The translations under genes were made by a program, and so were the position numbers. A stretch of DNA of 64,000 nt from Betaproteobacteria bacterium. Its GTDB lineage: Bacteria > Pseudomonadota > Gammaproteobacteria > Burkholderiales > Burkholderiaceae. The notes beneath the pieces are model-generated. The model was not told the DNA's origin. It saw nothing but the letters and a program-made list of their open reading frames with translations, and did not search any database. The DNA is taken from assembly GCA_947453825.1 (NCBI GenBank), contig CANGHN010000009.1, forward strand, positions 1 to 64,000, read 5' to 3'. Each line of letters begins with the position of its first letter. Position 1 is the first letter of the stretch. This document shows, piece after piece, positions 59,701 through 64,000 of this stretch.

Positions 59701-60733
59701 CGGGAATATTCAGATTAGAGACGGAGAATCCTGTTAAACCTGCTTTAGGGCGTCCGCCAATACCAGTAGCACCCTCATCACGTATTTCACCGCCAGCACC
59801 TGTGGAGGCTCCTGGAAACGGGGCAATTGCAGTTGGGTGGTTATGCGTTTCCACCTTCATGAGGGTGTGAACTAAACGGGTCTCTTTTTCATAGCGATGA
59901 TCAGAGCCTTGAGGTACCCAAGTTTCGGCCTCACAGCCAACCATCACTGCAGAGTTGTCTGAGTAGGCAACAATAGTGCCCTCTGGTTGAAGCTGATGAG
60001 TATTGCGAATCATGGCAAACAAGGAGCGATCTTGATCGTCACCATCAATTGTCCAGCTTGAATTAAATATTTTGTGACGACAGTGCTCGCTGTTTGCCTG
60101 CGCAAACATAATGAGCTCTACATCACTTGGATTGCGCCCTAGTCGCGTGAAATTCTCGGCAAGATAAGCAACTTCATCATCAGAAAGCGCTAGACCTAAG
60201 TCCTGATTCGCCTTATCTAGTGCACCTCTACCCTCTGTCAATACTGGGATACGGGATAGCGGGCGATCATCTAAGGTTCGGTACAAGTCTTGCGCTTGAT
60301 CAACAGATTCAATGACAGCCTCAGTCATGCGGTCATGTAATGCAGCAACAATGAGATTGCCATGCTCCTCACTTAGTGCCTTTTTACTTTTCCATGCAAA
60401 TTGCACGCCGCGCTCGATACGTAAGACATCTAGACCACATTGGCGAGCAATGTCAGTGGCTTTACTTGCCCACGGGGAAACAGTTCCTATACGTGGAATG
60501 ACAACGACGCCGGGGTCTTTATTTGAGCTATGAAAAGGCTGGCCATAAGTGAGGAGGCTAGACAATACCTCTTGATTTTTTTGACTGAGCTCTTTGTCTG
60601 CCCAAATGAAATGAATATATTGCGCTTCAATCAGCTCTAGGTCGATACCTTGGCTTGCTAATGAGGATAAAAGTCGCTGTTGACGAAAGGGGGATAGCGC
60701 GTTGGCGCCGGGCAAAAAGTGGAAAAAAGACAT
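56732..60733 (-). CDS. purL: Phosphoribosylformylglycinamidine synthase (large, single-chain)
   Basis: 1333 residues, the fused proteobacterial form. The N-terminal domain, two FGAM-synthase repeats ([33 protein letters not shown] is the ATP/substrate signature) and a C-terminal glutaminase ([14 protein letters not shown] for Cys, MPHPERVFR for His/Glu) are all present. Fourth step of purine synthesis. Confidence 0.97.
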   Translation of the reverse strand: MSFFHFLPGANALSPFRQQRLLSSLASQGIDLELIEAQYIHFIWADKELSQKNQEVLSSLLTYGQPFHSSNKDPGVVVIPRIGTVSPWASKATDIARQCGLDVLRIERGVQFAWKSKKALSEEHGNLIVAALHDRMTEAVIESVDQAQDLYRTLDDRPLSRIPVLTEGRGALDKANQDLGLALSDDEVAYLAENFTRLGRNPSDVELIMFAQANSEHCRHKIFNSSWTIDGDDQDRSLFAMIRNTHQLQPEGTIVAYSDNSAVMVGCEAETWVPQGSDHRYEKETRLVHTLMKVETHNHPTAIAPFPGASTGAGGEIRDEGATGIGGRPKAGLTGFSVSNLNIPGTQLPWEAEKYGKPERIATPLQIMIEGPLGGAAFNNEFGRPILGGYFRVFEQTLDGARRGYHKPIMIAGGIGSIDSIHTEKKAIQSGHMLIQLGGPGMRIGMGGATGSSVATGTNTADLDFDSVQRGNPEMERRAQEVINACRALGDKNPIVSIHDVGAGGLSNAFPELADGAGLGAKFTLRNIPLEESGMSPAEIWCNESQERYVLAIEPQDLDLFKSFCERERCPFAVVGEATTERQLQLNDSKQNKDSDAAMPIDMPMEVLLGKPPRMHRDVKRVKQSFEELDVTDADLAQSIAWVLQQPTVASKSFLITIGDRTVGGLNARDQFVGPWQVPVADCAVTLMDYQGYRGEAMAMGERTPVAVIDAPAAARMAVGEAITNLLAADIRRLEDVKLSANWMAACGDPGEDAKLYDSVKAVGMDLCPALGISIPVGKDSLSMATAWQDKGQDKKVIAPVSLIISAFAAVQDVRKTTVPLLKLHNQDGSTLETELILIDLGHGHNRMAGSILAQILNQSGGTAPNLDHPEDLKNLSKAIIQLRQENKLLAYHDRSDGGLLACVSEMAFASHCGVSINVDMIAVDAVQEPDYGDAKNWAQQVSGRRHEQTMRALFNEELGAVIQVRRADRDAVFAVLRQLNLSAFSHVIGKPNTNGRIEIWRDAKNIFSEPREVLQKMWANTSYQIARLRDNPVCADSEYSLLDNIADPGMSPRLTYDPTDNVAAPFIQKNSRPKVAILREQGVNSHVEMAYAVNWAGFDSYDVHMSDLLAGKAKLDGFRGLIACGGFSYGDVLGAGEGWAKTILFNQQLRDQFSEFFNRQDSFALGVCNGCQMMSNLSDIIPGAQAWPKFTRNQSEQYEARLVMVEVLPSPSIFTQGMEGSHLPIAIAHGEGFANFSQQGNYEALKKQELATMRFVDHHSKHTEVYPLNPNGSPDGLTGVTTLDGRFTVMMPHPERVFRAAQMSWCPPEWLDIPDGASPWLRLFRNARRWAS

Positions 60734-60754
60734 CCCTAGATTATAAGGTTTTGC

Positions 60755-61429
60755 CTACAGCAATTTGCCGCCTAAAATCCTCAATTGGCGCTGGCACCGG
60801 CCAGCCAGGGCTGGATCGTGGGTGACCAGAATTAAGGTCGAATGGTTAGTCTCATTGAGCTCAAAAAGCAGGTCAATTACACGATGTCCGCTGGCCTCAT
60901 CTAGGCTTCCCGTGGGCTCATCAGCAAATAGGATTGCTGGTTTGCCAATAAAAGCCCTTGCCAGTGCGACGCGTTGCTGCTCACCTCCCGATAAAGTCTT
61001 GGGGAAATGGTGGGCACGCTCACTTAACCCCACCCTCTCGAGCCATACTCCAGCTTCATCCCTTGGATTTTTGAGGCCATTAATTTCGGCTGGCAACATA
61101 ATGTTTTCCAAGGCTGTTAAATGCGGAAGCAGCTGAAAAGACTGAAAAACAAAGCCTACCTTCGAGCCCCTTATTTTTGCTCGGCCGTCCTCATCTAGCA
61201 TATTCAAATCCTGCCCCATTAAGGTGACACTACCAGTGCTTGGGGTATCAAGTCCGGCAAGAAGTCCTAACAAGGTACTTTTTCCAGATCCTGAGGCGCC
61301 AGTAATGGCTACACTTTCACCAGCCGATACATCAAAGCAAATGTCGTGCAAAATGCTTAAAGTACCTTCGCTAGAAGCAACGCTCTTGCCAAGATGATTT
61401 GCACTAAGGACAAGCATTGAAGAACTCAT
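60755..61429 (-). CDS. ybbA: ABC transporter ATPase (YbbA/LolD type)
   Basis: 224 residues. Walker [19 protein letters not shown], signature LSGGEQQRVALARAF and Walker B ILFADEPTGSLD are intact. The divergent arrangement with the thioesterase/esterase gene is the tesA-ybbA pair of many proteobacteria. The usual permease partner YbbP is not adjacent; purL comes next. Confidence 0.9.
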   Translation of the reverse strand: MSSSMLVLSANHLGKSVASSEGTLSILHDICFDVSAGESVAITGASGSGKSTLLGLLAGLDTPSTGSVTLMGQDLNMLDEDGRAKIRGSKVGFVFQSFQLLPHLTALENIMLPAEINGLKNPRDEAGVWLERVGLSERAHHFPKTLSGGEQQRVALARAFIGKPAILFADEPTGSLDEASGHRVIDLLFELNETNHSTLILVTHDPALAGRCQRQLRILGGKLL

Positions 61430-61454
61430 ATAAATGGTTACTTAATTTTTATAA

Positions 61455-62126
61455 ATGATGAAGCTAGACATTCAATTCTGCATCTTGCTAAAGAAGTCTG
61501 TACTAATAGGAGTATTTTGCCTGTTTATAAGCAATCTCACAGAGGCGCATGCTAATCCTGTTGTATTGGTCATGGGCGACAGCCTTTCGGCTGAGTATGG
61601 GCTGCCCCGCGGTGCTGGCTGGGTAAAGCTCTTAGAGGAGCAATTACGTCAAGAAGCAAGTCCTTGGATAGTATTTAATGCCAGCATTAGCGGTGAAACT
61701 ACTGCTGGCGGCCTGACCCGCCTATCGGCCCTATTGCAGCAGAAAAAACCCGGCATCCTACTTATTGAGCTTGGTGCCAATGATGCACTCCGAGGTTTAT
61801 CTATCGATGCAACAGAAAAAAATCTACTGAAGATGATTCAACTAAGCAAAAACTCTGGCGCAAGAGTACTGCTCTTTGGTATGCAAATCCCACCAAACTA
61901 TGGGCAGGAGTACACCAAGAAATTTAAAGACTTATATTCACGTCTAGCTACCCAAGAAAAAATTGAGTTGTTGCCATTTTTCATGAGTGGTATTGCAAGT
62001 AATCCAGACCTCTTTCAAGCAGACAATATTCATCCTAACTCAAAAGCACAGCCACTACTTTACAAAAACGTATGGGGCGCTATGGCCCCATATTATGTCA
62101 TTCTGAAAAATACTAAAGTAAATTAA
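61455..62126 (+). CDS. tesA: GDSL esterase/thioesterase I
   Basis: 223 residues. Signal peptide about 1-33. VMGDSLSAEYGLP holds the nucleophile Ser, IELGANDALRGL the Asn block, and DNIHPNSKAQ the Asp-His pair. TesA hydrolyses acyl-CoA, lysophospholipid and arylesters in the periplasm. Its stop overlaps the ppiD stop on the other strand (TTAA, 62123-62126). Confidence 0.93.
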   Translation: MMKLDIQFCILLKKSVLIGVFCLFISNLTEAHANPVVLVMGDSLSAEYGLPRGAGWVKLLEEQLRQEASPWIVFNASISGETTAGGLTRLSALLQQKKPGILLIELGANDALRGLSIDATEKNLLKMIQLSKNSGARVLLFGMQIPPNYGQEYTKKFKDLYSRLATQEKIELLPFFMSGIASNPDLFQADNIHPNSKAQPLLYKNVWGAMAPYYVILKNTKVN

Positions 62127-63586
62127 CTACCAGATCCTGAATTCATTGGCTTTAGAGGGTTAATGATCTTGACACCAGCCGAATCACGCCAGTAGGCCAT
62201 AAAACCAGCAAACTCTGACTGTGCTGCCAATGTTTGTATTTGTTGAGCTTGCGCTTGATGTACCTTTGCATCAGCAGCACCAGGTTGGCGTACTTGATCA
62301 ACGCGATACAAGATTGCACCAATGCCAGGATTATTTACAGAAATGACGGCTGGTAATTTATCTTGCTTAATCAACATGACATCATCTAAAGCTGTACCTA
62401 TCAAGTTAGCTGGCTTATTCCGTGAGACCCATATTGGACTCGCAAATCCATTAGCATTTTTAGGATCCTTTTCTAATTCAGCAAGACGCTGGGCAGCAGC
62501 GGTCAAAGCTAATTTTTCTGCAGCCCGCTGGCTTACCTGTCGCTTAACTTCGGCAGCGACATCTTTAAATGGCAGAATTTGTGCTGGGTGCAAAGTAATT
62601 ACCCGAGCAGATATAAAAACACCTGGACTAGTTTGTACCGCCTCAATATTGCGTTTATTTTTTATTGCTTCGTCACCAAATAGAGACTGCACAACCTTTG
62701 GATTTGCAAGAGGATGATCTTTCCCAAGGCCGGCTGGACCTGAACGGGTCAAGCCCTTTTGAGACTGTATAGAAAGCTTTAACTTATCGGCAGCAGGTTT
62801 TAAGCTATCAGACTGGTCATAAGTCATATTGGCAAATTGATCAGCTCTTTCGTTAAAAATCTTTGCGTCTTCCTTAGGATCAGCCTTTAGAACGATGTAC
62901 TCGACATCAAGGTACTCCGGGCTCTCAAAAAGCTTGGCATTAGCACTATAAAAGGCCTGTAACTCTTCCTGAGAAGGATTCACTTTAGCTAAATAATCCT
63001 TCGCATCAAACTGAAGTGCCTGAACTTGGCGCTCAGTTTCATAAAGGGTTGAAACAATTTCAGAGAGTTTTGGGGTGGCAATTTCAGTACGAGCTACTGA
63101 ACTAACCAATTGGCCAATTTTCAAATCAAATGCTTGGCTAGCGTAGAACTGCTCCTCATTTAAACCGTTACTAGCCAGTAGCTGCTTAAAGCGGGCATCA
63201 TCAAATGAGCCATCTTGTCTATATAGGGAGCGAATTTGAGGGATGTTTTGCAAACTCTTTACAAGCGCATCTTTACCAACCTGCAGTCTGAGGTTGGAAA
63301 CTGCAAAACCTAAAATACGTTGCTGCAAAAGCTCATTCAAAATGGCCTGTCTAAATTGAAGGCTTTGAGCAATCTGCGCATTACCACCTACGCGCTCAGC
63401 TTGACGTTTCGCAGCCATCTCCACTTCTTGCGCGGTGATCGATTTTCCGTTGATTTTGATCAAATCAGTTTCTTTATCCATGAAACCTGAGTAACTGGAT
63501 ATCCCAAAGAAAGCAAATGACGGAACAATGAACAGCATCAACAGCAGCTGGATAATCTTTTGGTGCTTACGGATGGTATCAAACAT
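62123..63586 (-). CDS. ppiD: Periplasmic folding factor PpiD, apparently without its parvulin domain
   Basis: 487 residues against about 620-640 for usual PpiD. The N-terminal membrane anchor (about 12-32) and SurA-like chaperone domain (ITAQEVEMAAKRQAERVG, FRQAILNELLQQRILGFAV) are present, as are the C-terminal segments (YDQSDSLKPAADKLKL, AVISVNNPGIGAILYRVD). The middle goes from SPEYLDVEYIVLKADPKEDAK straight to FNERADQFANMTYDQS, with no HILV or GGDLGW parvulin core. It would be a membrane-anchored holdase without isomerase activity. Confidence 0.88.
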   Translation of the reverse strand: MFDTIRKHQKIIQLLLMLFIVPSFAFFGISSYSGFMDKETDLIKINGKSITAQEVEMAAKRQAERVGGNAQIAQSLQFRQAILNELLQQRILGFAVSNLRLQVGKDALVKSLQNIPQIRSLYRQDGSFDDARFKQLLASNGLNEEQFYASQAFDLKIGQLVSSVARTEIATPKLSEIVSTLYETERQVQALQFDAKDYLAKVNPSQEELQAFYSANAKLFESPEYLDVEYIVLKADPKEDAKIFNERADQFANMTYDQSDSLKPAADKLKLSIQSQKGLTRSGPAGLGKDHPLANPKVVQSLFGDEAIKNKRNIEAVQTSPGVFISARVITLHPAQILPFKDVAAEVKRQVSQRAAEKLALTAAAQRLAELEKDPKNANGFASPIWVSRNKPANLIGTALDDVMLIKQDKLPAVISVNNPGIGAILYRVDQVRQPGAADAKVHQAQAQQIQTLAAQSEFAGFMAYWRDSAGVKIINPLKPMNSGSGS

Positions 63587-63696
63587 GAATAAATTGGCTA
63601 GTAATAAATGTCATTCAAAAGTGAATATGACAAGTGTACTAGGAGGCAGTATCTAAGGAATTGAAATGCCCATAAAGGGCTGAGAATGTAAAACTT

Positions 63697-63772
63697 TGGT
63701 GGGCGCTGAGAGGCTCGAACTCCCGACATTCTGCGTGTAAGGCAGACGCTCTACCAACTGAGCTAAGCGCCC
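63697..63772 (-). tRNA. tRNA-Val (UAC)
   Basis: 76 bases with encoded CCA. The reverse complement starts GGGCGCTTAGCTC, has anticodon loop CTTACAC (TAC), T-arm GAGTTCGAGCCTC and ends AGCGCCCACCA. It lies between the probable lon end and ppiD. Confidence 0.95.
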
Positions 63773-63831
63773 CAAAATATTACAGGTGAAATTGTAACCC
63801 AAAGGCCCGATTAAAGGCTTAAAGGAGCTAT

Positions 63832-63857
63832 GTTCACCCGGATTTGGCCGGGTGAAC
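63832..63857. terminator. Hairpin between probable lon and tRNA-Val
   Basis: GTTCACCCGG / CCGGGTGAAC with loop ATTTGG, a perfect 10-pair stem. No T-run follows on the minus strand, so it may be an attenuator or a processing site rather than a full terminator. Confidence 0.5.
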
Positions 63858-63876
63858 TAGGCAAAAGACCTTGATT

Positions 63877-64000
63877 TCAGTGCTTCAGAACGTCTGCTGT
63901 AGAAACCTTTTCGCTAGCCTTGCTTGCTTCAGCAGCCTTTTTGGCAAGCTCCTCTGCAGTTGGTTCCGGTAATGCTTCAGGCATCCGCTCTAAGGCCAGC
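63877..64000 (-). CDS. lon: Probable Lon protease, C-terminal fragment (runs off the right edge)
   Basis: The last 40 codons before a TGA: LALERMPEALPEPTAEELA followed by a Lys/Ala/Ser-rich tail ending VLKH. The ALER-PE-LP pattern and the position upstream of tRNA-Val and ppiD suggest the end of Lon, as in other betaproteobacteria. The Ser-Lys catalytic pair would be beyond the window. Too little is visible to be certain. Confidence 0.5.
   Translation of the reverse strand, partial: LALERMPEALPEPTAEELAKKAAEASKASEKVSTADVLKH

Noticed and set aside
59577-59870. Antisense frame inside purL (97 codons)
   Set aside because: Same reason: fully nested in a conserved enzyme gene with no independent evidence.

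Overview
The window looks like a chromosomal segment of a freshwater betaproteobacterium, most probably Polynucleobacter (Burkholderiaceae). This is inferred from gene content and order: a lon end, tRNA-Val and ppiD together; pyrG-kdsA-eno-ftsB; mltG-tmk-holB-tatD-ankyrin; Bug-type tricarboxylate receptors; a lone flagellin; and moderate-to-low GC by eye. No database search was possible.

Bases 1-5.4 kb are accessory. They hold the end of a sulfatase, an outer-membrane protein, a formylglycine-generating enzyme with both catalytic cysteines, an exported amidohydrolase, and a bacterial alternative oxidase. The oxidase lies between two copies (one degenerate) of the 3' half of tRNA-Arg(UCU), a classic integration target. 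Bases 5.4-12.3 kb are one eight-gene catabolic operon ending in a strong terminator: Bug receptor, serine hydrolase, Rieske oxygenase, small partner protein, ABM monooxygenase, isocitrate-lyase/PEP-mutase enzyme, second Bug receptor, YrdC-like protein. A vestige of the lyase gene start sits just upstream of the first Bug gene. A solitary flagellin with a sigma-28 promoter follows (12.3-14.1 kb).

Bases 14.3-20.8 kb carry gltIJKL (glutamate/aspartate ABC uptake), two lipoproteins, an EF-hand protein, a fluoroacetate-dehalogenase-type hydrolase and a periplasmic double rhodanese. Bases 20.9-43 kb are mainly housekeeping: FAD oxidase, wrbA, yihY, CBS protein, aroC, MFS, parvulin, bolA, yciB, msrB, selO, thioesterase, NRDE, ygfZ, mltG-tmk-holB-tatD-ankyrin, K+ channel, DUF3108, HNH, and hyi/glxR of the glyoxylate-glycerate route.

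Bases 43-64 kb hold an M48 lipoprotein protease, a DUF4118 membrane protein with a ten-C tract near its end, tRNAs Asp/Glu/Ala beside gltX, hslO, the ftsB-eno-kdsA-pyrG block, a superinfection-immunity-like small protein, acnB, a spermidine-synthase-like protein, purL, ybbA/tesA, a shortened ppiD that appears to lack its parvulin domain, tRNA-Val and the tail of probable lon. The strongest leads are the tRNA-flanked oxidase, the catabolic operon with its duplicated lyase start, the dehalogenase and the parvulin-less PpiD. No CRISPR array, intact prophage, IS element or rRNA was seen.
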